A stretch of 64,000 bases of DNA from a halophilic archaeon. GTDB lineage: Archaea > Halobacteriota > Halobacteria > Halobacteriales > Haladaptataceae. Location of the stretch: assembly GCA_003298465.1 (NCBI GenBank), contig QNGA01000015.1, positions 11,244 through 75,243 of the forward strand, given 5' to 3'. Shown here piece after piece: positions 36,204 to 45,084 of this stretch. Made by a program: the position numbers and the translations under genes. Positions within the stretch are counted from its first letter, which is position 1, and each line of letters opens with the position of its first letter. The notes below the pieces were generated by a model that was not told where the DNA came from, did no database searches, and saw only the letters and a program-made list of their open reading frames with translations.

Positions 36204-37273
36204 ATGTTTAGTCCAAAGACCTCGTTCGCGTTCCCGGAAAGAACTTGTTGACGTTCATCTGCAGGGAACATATTATCGAGATACTTGTTCAACTCACTCG
36301 GATGCTCAAAGTCCCAATGTGGATAATCGGAAGCGAACATAAGTGAGTCGGTGCCAACCATTTTGATCATGTGCTTCATATGAGATGGATCTATTGGCTC
36401 TCCGAGAGGTTGGCTTGCAAAATAATACGAGTCCCGGATGTATTCTTCCGGCTGTTTTTCCAATAACGGGGCCTCACTCCGCCGCATAGAGATCTCTTTG
36501 TTGAGACGGTACATCATGTATGGAACCCATGAGATGCCAGCTTCTAAGAAGACGAAATCCATATCCGGGAATTTCACAGGAAGACCATGCACTACAGTGC
36601 TGGTGAGGGTCATTGTTTGACTCCACAAGTGAGCATTCACGTGAGCCTCAACAAATTTGTCAAATTCCTTACTATGGATGGGAAACCCGACGTCAAATCC
36701 GCTGTTCGTCGCTCCGTGGTAAACGATAGCTAAATCATTGTCGTCAGCAGCTTCATAAAGGATATCGTAGGTAGGGTCACCTAATGGTGGATTTGGACCG
36801 GTTGATGTCAAAAAGACACCAACGATTTTATCCTCTTTCCCAATTCGATCTAGTTCCTCAGCAGCCTTATCTGGGCGCTGTGTCGCAACTGTAGCGAGTC
36901 CGTGAAAGTCATGATCATCAAGGAATTGATCAAGAAGTAAGTCGTTACAGGCACGCTGGAGATGGACAGCAGTGTCCGTCTGAGATAGGCGGGAAAGATT
37001 CACAAAGGCATTTATGATTGGATGGTCAATATGAAGTTCTCCACATAATTCATCTTTGATTTGTTGCGGCTCAAGTAATTTCCGTTTTTGTATTTTACCA
37101 CCCAATGTTGGATCCCATCCTGAACTTTTCAATTGGACGCCCTCAGTACGGAGATAATCGCTGTATGGTTTGTCAGCATATTTAGCGAGTTCCTCCGTAG
37201 GTGTACTTAGGTGAATGTCGGAATCGACTATTGTCTCCTCTTTCAGTATGTTCAGTTTCTTCGACTGGGACAT
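36200..37273 (-). CDS. Amidohydrolase family 2 (ACMSD-like) protein
   Basis: 357 residues, a TIM-barrel metal hydrolase. The N-terminal IVDSDIHLSTP supplies the first ligand region, VYHGATNSG a barrel His, and LMFASDYPHWDFEHPSEL the late Asp typical of amidohydrolase_2. Family members hydrolyse or decarboxylate aromatic acids and related compounds. The coupled Rieske gene suggests a small catabolic unit whose substrate is unknown. Codon use is AT-rich like its neighbours to 46 kb, different from the left part of the window. Confidence 0.8.
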   Translation of the reverse strand: MSQSKKLNILKEETIVDSDIHLSTPTEELAKYADKPYSDYLRTEGVQLKSSGWDPTLGGKIQKRKLLEPQQIKDELCGELHIDHPIINAFVNLSRLSQTDTAVHLQRACNDLLLDQFLDDHDFHGLATVATQRPDKAAEELDRIGKEDKIVGVFLTSTGPNPPLGDPTYDILYEAADDNDLAIVYHGATNSGFDVGFPIHSKEFDKFVEAHVNAHLWSQTMTLTSTVVHGLPVKFPDMDFVFLEAGISWVPYMMYRLNKEISMRRSEAPLLEKQPEEYIRDSYYFASQPLGEPIDPSHMKHMIKMVGTDSLMFASDYPHWDFEHPSELNKYLDNMFPADERQQVLSGNANEVFGLNI

Positions 37274-37583
37274 GCTTTCGCCTCATTCTTGGTGACCACT
37301 AGCAAGCGGTAAAGGCTTTCGATTATAACAATAATTGATTGATATATCGCCACCCAACAAATCTTGAGCTATAACAGCCATCTCCGATATTTTTACTATA
37401 GATGTAATTCTATAGGGAGAAGCACGGTCAATCCCGCAGATATTAGTTCCAAAACAGACGCAACACAGATTACGTAAGCAAATAGAAAACGCGCTAGAGA
37501 TAACACGGTCGTGAAAAAGGGATAGCCACCACCTCATTCCAAATCTTCTGTGGACTATACGAGATCCAGTATCGATATTTGCA
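37274..37583. other. Intergenic, possible amidohydrolase debris
   Basis: The minus-strand frame contains CVCFGTNICG and VIAQDLLGGDISINY, faintly like the end of an amidohydrolase_2 protein (FGTD...ILGGNA). The surrounding frame is not acidic and is cysteine-rich in an odd way. I do not call a gene. Confidence 0.25.
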
Positions 37584-38444
37584 TCAGGGAAAATTGCCGG
37601 AAATACGGTAATCCCCATCAAACCCATTCCTAAACCCTTCTATGTCGATCTTTAGACGCTCAAAGCCGGCTTTGAGAGCTTCGTACGCCGAATCTTGCGC
37701 CGTCGAAAGAATACAGAGCGAAACCACACGCTCGTTCTCGTGGATAACACCTCCACGAATCGAGATCGATACCCCCGTAATCTTCTCTCGCCGTTTAAGT
37801 TTCGTAGCGATGTCCGCCACTGTATCAGAAACATAATCGGATTTCCATCCAAAACATCGATTGAGTTCAGAGTCGGAATCAGCATACACTTGTCCTATAA
37901 AGGTTGCAGTGATGGCTGATTGTGATGCAGCAGGATGTGTCCCCGCCGTTCGTCGAAGGGAAGAGTGCGTTTCGTAGTCTGAAAGCTTCTCAATACCGTT
38001 AACAATGGGTTCTAGCGCTTGAGTTGGATCTGTAGTAGTTCGATGAATCACAGGGCCACTTAACTTTTTGATTGGAATGTCTCCGACAATGAGTTTTGGG
38101 ATAGCGGACTGTTTGAACCCCTCAATTACTACGTATTTAAATCCGTTATCGGCGAGATCATCAAGGAGATCAACGAGGACGGTATTTTCACGGTGAGTAC
38201 CTGTAGATGTTCCCTTTCCACTTGTGTTGATTTGAAAGGACTTCGTACGCATGACACCGGTAACTTGCTGCGCACCCGCCATCCGATGGCGATAAGTGTC
38301 TTTCCCCTTCTCGTCAAAATCGATATCATGATGTATCGATTTAACTGTAGCAACGCATCCCCTCTGGTTAAGCCTGGGAATAAGATGTTCAACAAGTGTA
38401 GTTTTACCCGAATTGCTATAGCCAACCACTCCAATGACTTTCAC
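37584..38444 (-). CDS. mobB: MobB-MoaE-like molybdopterin biosynthesis fusion
   Basis: About 286 residues. The N-terminal MobB GTPase domain has the P-loop GYSNSGKTTLVEHL and the conserved TVKSIHHDIDFDEKGKDTYR. The C-terminal half (about 175-286) resembles MoaE: TATFIGQVY, SIRGGVIHENERVVSLCIL and AYEALKAGFERLKIDI. The PxWKxE end of MoaE, with its second catalytic Lys, is not conserved. MobB helps attach GMP to molybdopterin; the MoaE-like part may no longer be active. The GTG at 38444 (VKVIGVVGYS) was chosen because the P-loop then starts at residue 9; the frame is open to 38555. Confidence 0.78.
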   Translation of the reverse strand: MKVIGVVGYSNSGKTTLVEHLIPRLNQRGCVATVKSIHHDIDFDEKGKDTYRHRMAGAQQVTGVMRTKSFQINTSGKGTSTGTHRENTVLVDLLDDLADNGFKYVVIEGFKQSAIPKLIVGDIPIKKLSGPVIHRTTTDPTQALEPIVNGIEKLSDYETHSSLRRTAGTHPAASQSAITATFIGQVYADSDSELNRCFGWKSDYVSDTVADIATKLKRREKITGVSISIRGGVIHENERVVSLCILSTAQDSAYEALKAGFERLKIDIEGFRNGFDGDYRISGNFP

Positions 38445-38639
38445 AAGAAACTGAACAACCCATATTGATTTATGCCTATCGTCAGCACGGACAGTCCCCA
38501 CAACAGATCGAAATTCTGTAACAGAACTGAACGCATACTGTTTGAGACGAAACACAACAACTGTCTCTACAGCGTGTTTCAGATAGGAAATTAATCCTAA
38601 TTCCGATTCTATATGACTATATGGCCGAATTCACTCAGA

Positions 38640-38972
38640 TTACTGGTTCGCCCCGACAGTAGCCTGAAATGAATCTGCAGTCATTTCGAACACGGTGTTT
38701 CCGTTTTCGTCTCGGTGACGTCCAATATCTGCCACGAGTTCTCCATCGACACGTATCTGCCAGGCCTCTTCATACCGTGTGTTTGGCCCAACAAACTGGA
38801 TAGTGCAATCGTATTGGTCTTCTAATTGGAACACGACTTCATGAGTATACGTCCCATCGGCAAAGCGTGGTGGATCATATGGTGGAAGATCCATTTCCTC
38901 CCGAAGAGACTCGTTTTCGAGCCACCACTGCGGTTGAGACGGGTCATCCTCATCTTCTACAGGCTCCGTCAT
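38640..38972 (-). CDS. Conserved haloarchaeal protein, unknown
   Basis: 110 residues, very acidic at the N-terminus (TEPVEDEDDPSQPQWW). The body is beta-rich (YTHEVVFQLEDQYDCTIQFV and WQIRVDGELVADIGRHRDEN). No known domain was recognised. It lies 24 bases after the UspA gene on the same strand and is likely co-transcribed with it and the tct genes. Confidence 0.65.
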   Translation of the reverse strand: MTEPVEDEDDPSQPQWWLENESLREEMDLPPYDPPRFADGTYTHEVVFQLEDQYDCTIQFVGPNTRYEEAWQIRVDGELVADIGRHRDENGNTVFEMTADSFQATVGANQ

Positions 38973-38996
38973 ACTTGGATGGAGAAATCGTCATTG

Positions 38997-39425
38997 TTAG
39001 TCCGTCATAACTGTTACCACAGTCTGTGTCGCATTCAGTAAGATGGTCTGTGTATCACTACCGAATACAGCTTTACCGACGGGTGTTCGCTGTCGTCCAC
39101 CGATAACGAGATACTGAGCGTTTTGTTGATCGGCGTATTGAATTATTTCGTGTGGGACTTTGCCAACAAGGCCGACCGGTGTAAAGTCATCAATGAGATC
39201 TTCTGCCATCTCGTTCACAAGGTCGGCAGCTAACTTCTCAGCGTTTTCCTGACCACCAGGTTGTCCTGATTTCTCCACGACACTCATCTCAAGATCCTTA
39301 AACTCGGATTCGGTGAGTACGTGTAGTACATGGAGTTCTTCCTGAAATGCATCAGCTAATTCTTTCCCTTCTTTAATAATCGATTCACTCTTATCATTGC
39401 GACCGATCGCTGCGACAATTGTCAT
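38997..39425 (-). CDS. UspA family protein linked to the Tct transporter
   Basis: 142 residues, one Usp domain starting MTIVAAIGRNDKSESIIKEG. YLVIGGRQRTPVGKAVFGSD carries the G-2x-G-9x-G nucleotide loop in modified form. It lies 127 bases downstream of tctA on the same strand. In Halomonas the Usp protein TeaD regulates the TeaABC ectoine transporter, so this gene may tune the tripartite transporter; that is analogy only. Confidence 0.88.
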   Translation of the reverse strand: MTIVAAIGRNDKSESIIKEGKELADAFQEELHVLHVLTESEFKDLEMSVVEKSGQPGGQENAEKLAADLVNEMAEDLIDDFTPVGLVGKVPHEIIQYADQQNAQYLVIGGRQRTPVGKAVFGSDTQTILLNATQTVVTVMTD

Positions 39426-39552
39426 ACTGTCTCTCCTATAAGGTAGTTACATGGAGAAGTAAATAACTACCGCTGAATGACCTTAAACCAGAAAGTTGGA
39501 TTGCAGAGCACTATCAACATCAATAAGAGCTGAATTATATTTGGCGTAATGC

Positions 39553-41187
39553 TCAATTTTTTCCCTTAGAGGATTTCTTAATATATGTGTCTAAATCTCT
39601 AAACATATGGCTGTAGTTCTTGTATAGCGTGATGAGGAGCGAGAGAAGAATAAGAGCGAATAGTCCGACAGAGACAGCACTATTAGTCAGAAATGCCATT
39701 GCGTTCCGCTGATTAATTATCCAACCCTGTACAAACCCAGTTTCAGCAATAGTACCAACAATAATGCCAAGAACCGGACTAACAAGCGGATAATCATACT
39801 TTATGAACACAAGGCCTAGCAAACCAGATAGAAGCATGATAGGGATATCAAGGACGCCATTTCTGACAGCAAAAGTTCCAACTACTGCAAGGACTGTTAC
39901 GGCCGGAATAATGTACCGGATTGGGACATACGCTGCTTTTCCGAAATAACGTGATCCCGAAAGTCCGTAGATAAGGATAAGCATATTCCCGAGGAACAGG
40001 GAGAATACCATTGCATAAATGATAGGCCCACTCCGCTGGAAAATTCCGGGTCCTGGCTGAATTCCATGAATTGCGAGTGCGCCAAGTAATGCCGCAGTGG
40101 AGCCACTTCCAGGAATTCCAAGCGTCAGTGTAGGAATAAGCGCCCCGCCCTGGGTGGCGTTATTACTTGCGTCAGCGGCGATAACACCTTCAACAATTCC
40201 AGTTCCATACTCGCTGGATTTTTCCTTGTTTGACCAGCGTTGTGCCTCGTTATACGAAACGAAGTTCGCGATGTCTGCGCCGGCACCTGGTAGCGACCCG
40301 ATAAACGTGCCAATCACTGTTGCGCGTATGAAGTCAACAGGCCGACGGATGACAGCTTTGATACCGTCGATCACCTGCCCGTTTCCGTTGCCTGCCTCAC
40401 CCATATCGTCGTTGTTCTCGCTTACAACTGATCCGCGCATAGCCAACCGAATCATTTCGGTAAAGACGAACAATCCAATGAGAACTACAATGTAATTGAC
40501 TCCGCTCTTAAGAAGAGTGATTCCAAAGGTTGCTCGCGGTTGAGCAAGTTGTGGATCGTTACCGATAGTTGCAATAAGTAGTCCGAAAAAGCCTGCGAGA
40601 AGCCCTTTCGATAGTGAAGCATCTTTAGCAGCCGGGATTATAGTCAGGGCAAATATGGCTAAAAGAAACATTTCAGGTCCCCCAAATTGAAGTGCGAAGT
40701 CAGCCATAATTGGTGCTGCAATCAAGAGAACAACTGCAGCAAAGATCCCAGCGAAACCAGAAGCAAATGCCGAAACAGCGAGCGCGTAGACGGCTTTTCC
40801 TTTCTCCGTGAGTTTATAGCCATCCCAGCAGGTAACAACTGAACCTGGTGCTCCAGGCGTGTTAATCAATATTGCAGGAATTGAGCCGCCATAGACGGCA
40901 CCACCATATGCTGAGACAAGAAGGATCAATGCAACTTCTGGCGCAAAAGGAATTGTCACCGGTGTTAGCAGAATTATAGTCATGGTAGCCGAGAACCCGG
41001 GGATAGCACCGAAAACAATTCCTAGTGCGCAGCCAATGAAAATGGCTAGCAGAACAATGGGATTTAGGAGTATTTCAATACCACTGCCCATACTTTGGTT
41101 TATCAACAGTGGTTGGAAGAGTGACGTCTGGTCACCTATCGAGAGTAAGGACTCAACCACTACTGGGTGAAATCCTGTTTCAATCAT
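39553..41187 (-). CDS. tctA: Tripartite tricarboxylate transporter, large membrane subunit
   Basis: 544 residues with about 12 membrane helices. Family segments are clear: GIVFGAIPGFSATMTIILLT, YGGAVYGGSIPAILINTPGA and LPGAGADIANFVSYNEAQRW, plus the repeat LTLGIPGSGSTAALLGAL. TctA forms the transport path, and TctC brings the substrate. An ATG at 41091 (MGSGIEILL) would align better with the usual start; 41187 is the longest. TTT systems carry carboxylates and, in the SlcHFG case, sulfolactate, so a carboxylated sulfonate such as sulfoacetate is a plausible cargo. Confidence 0.92.
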   Translation of the reverse strand: MIETGFHPVVVESLLSIGDQTSLFQPLLINQSMGSGIEILLNPIVLLAIFIGCALGIVFGAIPGFSATMTIILLTPVTIPFAPEVALILLVSAYGGAVYGGSIPAILINTPGAPGSVVTCWDGYKLTEKGKAVYALAVSAFASGFAGIFAAVVLLIAAPIMADFALQFGGPEMFLLAIFALTIIPAAKDASLSKGLLAGFFGLLIATIGNDPQLAQPRATFGITLLKSGVNYIVVLIGLFVFTEMIRLAMRGSVVSENNDDMGEAGNGNGQVIDGIKAVIRRPVDFIRATVIGTFIGSLPGAGADIANFVSYNEAQRWSNKEKSSEYGTGIVEGVIAADASNNATQGGALIPTLTLGIPGSGSTAALLGALAIHGIQPGPGIFQRSGPIIYAMVFSLFLGNMLILIYGLSGSRYFGKAAYVPIRYIIPAVTVLAVVGTFAVRNGVLDIPIMLLSGLLGLVFIKYDYPLVSPVLGIIVGTIAETGFVQGWIINQRNAMAFLTNSAVSVGLFALILLSLLITLYKNYSHMFRDLDTYIKKSSKGKN

Positions 41188-41242
41188 CTGCTCTTCCTCC
41201 GTAACTTTGGGGGTAGTATTGACAGAAACTCATTGTTCTTAG

Positions 41243-41788
41243 TCATAAACTGATCACCGTTGGTAGCGGTATTTTTAGCCATACAATAAACACGCTCCAA
41301 ACAAGGATAGTAAAACCGGCTGAATAAAGAGCAAGATAGATCCAGTTCCGTTCACCGAAGAGATACAATGTCCCGCTAATGAAGGCAGCTGTTACAGGCA
41401 TGAATCCGGCCATGGGAAGGAGTAAGAAGTACGCGAAACTCATGATAACAAGTGCGGAGGCAGTTCGCTTGGTGAAATATGGGCTATCTGATTGCTCTTC
41501 CTCTTGCTTTGTCGCTTCAACAGCGGACGTCGATAGCTGATCATTCTTCGTTACTTCAGCTTTTTCCCTTTCTATTTTTACTCCGTGAACAAGGGTGACG
41601 AAAATAGCGAATGCGACTGTGATAAAGAGGATAGGATTTGCGTATAGCATGGATTGTCTGGGAAGGGTATTTGTATTGTAGAAATAGTATATACTAAAAG
41701 CCAACACCAGACTTGGGAATAAGAGTTCGCCAAGATCGAGTGTAAGGTTTCGATCTCCAATGCTTATTGATTTGTTTTCGAGTACCAT
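41243..41788 (-). CDS. tctB: Tripartite tricarboxylate transporter, small membrane subunit
   Basis: About 181 residues with four membrane helices separated by an acidic cytoplasmic loop (around EKAEVTKNDQLSTSAVEATK). TctB is poorly conserved in general; the assignment rests on helix layout, size, and its place between tctC and tctA. The ATG at 41788 was chosen over a GTG at 41797. Confidence 0.85.
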   Translation of the reverse strand: MVLENKSISIGDRNLTLDLGELLFPSLVLAFSIYYFYNTNTLPRQSMLYANPILFITVAFAIFVTLVHGVKIEREKAEVTKNDQLSTSAVEATKQEEEQSDSPYFTKRTASALVIMSFAYFLLLPMAGFMPVTAAFISGTLYLFGERNWIYLALYSAGFTILVWSVFIVWLKIPLPTVISL

Positions 41789-41840
41789 GGTTCTCACTCA
41801 CGCTGTTTGTATTAATATCCACCGGAAAGTACATCCCATC

Positions 41841-42884
41841 TTATATTTTGCTGTATAGCTGTTTATATTTCTTCATGTATTTTGTGTTTTCTTGGACGAT
41901 TTTCTTTGTCTCCTTCGGCGAATTATACTCGACAAGTTTGTTTAATCCCGAAAGTCCTTTCACCTTCTTCATGTATTTGTCAGCGTTCATAGTTGATTTG
42001 TACGTATCTACCAATTTCTGGTAGCGGTCAGGATTCTTGTCCTTGAGTCCTCCGGGGGCAACCATCAACTTCCATTGCCGGGCAACGGGCTCAACATATG
42101 GAAGCTTCTTAAAGCCAAGATCCCAGAACGCTGGTGTATCTGGCCAGAGATCTTGCGGCTTCTTCGTATGCGTGCCAAGCGGTGTTACTTTCCCAATATT
42201 CGTCGGGTTGAATGCCCATGGTTCGTTGATTGCGGCATCAACGTCACCCGCAAGAACTGCTTTTCGAACTCCGGATCCGCCCTCAAGATTGACTATCTTG
42301 TAGTCTAAGTCAAGCTCCTTCCTAACGACTAACCCCGACAAAGCTGTATTGCCAACCGTGGAAGTAAGCCCAACAACAACGTCACTACCCTTCTTTTCAG
42401 CATAGCTCACAAATTCTTCGAAATTCTTGTAAGGACTGTTTTTTGGAGCAAACCACATTGTCGGGTCGGCGTGGTTTGTGCCAATGAAATCGAAATCACT
42501 AGCTGTATATGGGGCATCCTGCAACAGCCAAGTCGCCTGCATCTGTGGTAGATTCCACATGCCAACTGTGTAGCCGTCTGGTTTAGCGTTATAGATTTTC
42601 TCACCTCCGATTTGTGTGCCTGCACCGGAGTAATTTTGCACAACGAAATCTCCGCTAATTTTGTTTGACCAAACCGGGGTGACAGCCCGAGTTGAACGAT
42701 CAGTACCGCCACCCTGTGACCAAGGAACTACGACAGTTATCGGCTTCGATGGGTAGTTACCACCACTGTCGCCGTTGCTGCCGCCACTACTCCAACTGCC
42801 GGAAGTACATCCAGCTAGCCCAACCGTGCCAACTACAGTACTTGCCTCCAGGAACGACCGTCGATTGAGTTGTTTTCGAACCAT
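41841..42884 (-). CDS. tctC: Tripartite tricarboxylate transporter, binding lipoprotein
   Basis: 347 residues. The Tat lipoprotein signal NRRSFLEASTVVGTVGLAGC precedes a Bug/TctC fold with PSKPITVVVPWSQGGGTDRS, the typical first strand. PWAFNPTNIGKVTPLGTHTK and QDLWPDTPAFWDLGFKKLPY are the expected late segments. It binds an organic anion at the cell surface. It is first in the tctCBA(-usp) operon and diverges from the IclR gene across 724 bases. Confidence 0.92.
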   Translation of the reverse strand: MVRKQLNRRSFLEASTVVGTVGLAGCTSGSWSSGGSNGDSGGNYPSKPITVVVPWSQGGGTDRSTRAVTPVWSNKISGDFVVQNYSGAGTQIGGEKIYNAKPDGYTVGMWNLPQMQATWLLQDAPYTASDFDFIGTNHADPTMWFAPKNSPYKNFEEFVSYAEKKGSDVVVGLTSTVGNTALSGLVVRKELDLDYKIVNLEGGSGVRKAVLAGDVDAAINEPWAFNPTNIGKVTPLGTHTKKPQDLWPDTPAFWDLGFKKLPYVEPVARQWKLMVAPGGLKDKNPDRYQKLVDTYKSTMNADKYMKKVKGLSGLNKLVEYNSPKETKKIVQENTKYMKKYKQLYSKI

Positions 42885-43608
42885 TGTTTTGGTTGTTGGT
42901 TATTTTCCAACTTTTCCATACGGGCGTTTTTGACTATTGGTATCTATTGTCGTGCCCGCCTAATCGCTCGTAGACATCGCTATTTAATGTTTTGTATGTC
43001 AACTCCCATACTTATTTTTGATTATAGACCGTCTACTTTGTCTGATTTCATCAAATTTGTCGGATCATTACAGCGAATAAAATGAATATGTAGGTGAATT
43101 ATTATGACCTGCAACAATAGCGACCCGGAAGTCAGGAAAACTCTGCCGAAGCTAGTCAAAACCTTCATCTGCTCTTAGAATTATTAGTTGTAATTAGAAC
43201 GGATTTGAACTGCGTAGTAAATGCGGATAATGGTCCAAGCAATATCTCGTGAGAGCCAATAAGAGGAGATCAATAGGAACTCCTGACAAGAATTGGATTG
43301 GATAGAGTTCAGTAACTGATTTCATGACCGGATTCAATAGCGATATCATTGCCTCTCACTACTAGTACCTATGGAACAGCCGTCCCAGATATACGAACAA
43401 CAAGAATCGAGAAATATGCCTATATGAATACCACCCTAGATGGACGAATTGGGCTTTTCATTCGAATTAATTTCAGAGAAAGATACGAACAGAGAGTAGC
43501 TATTGTGTAAATATACTCTACCATCTCTCACACCTACGAAAAGAGAGTCCCCTTCCCATTCACTTATACTGAACTTTTAATAGGATAGAGTCCTTGGGGT
43601 AGAGTAGC
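42885..43608. other. Divergent control region between tctC and the IclR gene
   Basis: 724 AT-rich bases with no credible gene. The promoters of both operons must lie here. A weak inverted repeat GTATG-N8-CATAC at 42994-43011 is a possible operator. TTTTAATAGG near 43577 may be the TATA element of the IclR gene. Confidence 0.5.
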
Positions 43609-44379
43609 ATGGACTCACAAGAGAACAGGAATCAGCTTCGAACGCTTGAACGAGCTTTTCTTATCATGGACACGTTGAAGGACCAGAATGGAGGTCGTGT
43701 TACAGAGATAGCTACTTACCTTGATTTGCCTAAAAGCACAGTCCATAATCACCTATCAACACTCCATCAATTGGGTTACTTGGTAAAAGAAGGAGACGAA
43801 TACCATATTGGATTAAAATCTCTCGATTATGGAGGCTACGCAGCCAATCGGAAGAAATCGTACCGAATGGCACGAGGAAAAGTGAAAGAGCTAGCAAATG
43901 AAACAAATGAGCGAGCACAATTCATTGTGGAGGAACACGGGAGAGGCATCTATGTACACCAAGAAACCGGATCGCATGCAGTACAAGCTGATGTACGTTT
44001 AGGGAAAATCACTCACCTTCACACAGTTGCTGCCGGGAAGGCAATCCTCGCTCACCTTCCTACAAATAGGGTAGACGCTATCTTAGCGAACCAAGGACTC
44101 CCAAAGTACACAGAGAATACGATAATAAATAGTGATAAGCTAAAAGATGAATTATCGACGATTCGGGAACGAGGTTGGGCATACAATAGAGGTGAGCGGA
44201 TTTCAAAACAAACTGCTGTTGGCGTTCCACTGACGAGTGAGAATAATACTGTAATTGGTGCGTTCAGTATTTCTGGTCCAAAGCAGCGGATAGACCGTGA
44301 GCAACTAGAGGACAAAATTCCTAATCTCTTGCTTGGGGCTGTGAATGAGCTTGAACTAAATATAGCATTCAACGATTGA
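43609..44379 (+). CDS. IclR family transcriptional regulator
   Basis: 256 residues. An N-terminal winged helix (GRVTEIATYLDLPKSTVHNH, then LSTLHQLGYLVKEGDEYHIG) is followed by the IclR effector domain with LHTVAAGKAILAHLP and RGWAYNRGERISKQTAVGVP. IclR proteins sense small organic acids and usually control the adjacent catabolic operon. It lies between the divergent tct operon and the SauS-like/xsc genes, so it is the obvious local regulator of uptake and breakdown. Its sequence is AT-rich, as is the surrounding block. Confidence 0.93.
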   Translation: MDSQENRNQLRTLERAFLIMDTLKDQNGGRVTEIATYLDLPKSTVHNHLSTLHQLGYLVKEGDEYHIGLKSLDYGGYAANRKKSYRMARGKVKELANETNERAQFIVEEHGRGIYVHQETGSHAVQADVRLGKITHLHTVAAGKAILAHLPTNRVDAILANQGLPKYTENTIINSDKLKDELSTIRERGWAYNRGERISKQTAVGVPLTSENNTVIGAFSISGPKQRIDREQLEDKIPNLLLGAVNELELNIAFND

Positions 44380-44706
44380 TTATAGGAATCTAGGTATTCT
44401 TAGTAATACATTATCTGATTAAAATAGGCAGTGTTGACTTCCGTTAATGGAACTAGAGCTATGGCTGTTACAGAACTAATGCTGTAAAGGTTTTTGATGT
44501 CGGTGTCCTAACTATTTTTACAAGGACATCTATGAATTTTGGATTTCCATAAAGTTGCTATAGATAGTAGCCACCCATTACAGCTATAGTATTGTCATAA
44601 CACCACACTCTGGTGATTACAGCACTAGTAGTGTAAGGGGAACGTTCAAGTTTAAGCAAAAGACGAGATAAAGGAAGTTCTTTTACTAACTTGTCAAGGT
44701 TAGCAA

Positions 44707-44856
44707 ATGAGCACTAAATACGGACATGGAAATAGCCCACCCTATTTAAAGTACACTATAATCGAACAAAGTTCTCGCTTCCAGCTCAAATATGTACTCA
44801 AGCTCTGGAAGGCAAAACGCAGGAACGGAGAGGAGAAGTTGAGTTTGGGCATTTGA
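44707..44856 (+). CDS. Possible small basic protein (49 aa)
   Basis: Starts MSTKYGHGNSPPYLKYTIIE and ends EEKLSLGI. It is lysine- and arginine-rich and lacks a known motif. ATTTAAAG and similar AT-rich words lie inside it, so it may be chance. Listed only because it is the best frame in this gap. Confidence 0.2.
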   Translation: MSTKYGHGNSPPYLKYTIIEQSSRFQLKYVLKLWKAKRRNGEEKLSLGI

Positions 44857-45052
44857 GAGACATAGAGGAAATGTTGTAACCTAAGAAGCTACGAAACTTC
44901 CAGACAAGTCGTCCGGATATATGGAACGAATTCATTGGTCTAGAACGGCTAATATGCGAACGCAGAGCTAGAGTTCAATATTTTCCAGGAGAAAGAAGCC
45001 GAACTCACACCGATTTGATTTTCATAAGTGATGGTGTGTTGATAAACATAAC

Positions 45053-45060
45053 TTATATTA
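45053..45060 (+). promoter_or_regulatory. TATA box of the SauS-like gene
   Basis: TTATATTA is centred about 28 bases upstream of the ATG at 45085, the spacing expected for a leaderless haloarchaeal transcript. This supports 45085 over the GTG at 45073. Confidence 0.5.
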
Positions 45061-45084
45061 GCATAGGTCGCTGTGTATTCGGAC

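Larger units (their letters stand above)
44380..45084. other. AT-rich region upstream of the aldehyde dehydrogenase
   Basis: About 700 bases with one possible 49-codon gene (44707-44856) and a TATA box near 45056. Otherwise no repeat or RNA was recognised. Confidence 0.45.

Noticed and set aside
37283..37627. 114-codon minus-strand frame after mobB
   Set aside because: Cys-rich, non-acidic; only a faint resemblance to an amidohydrolase end.
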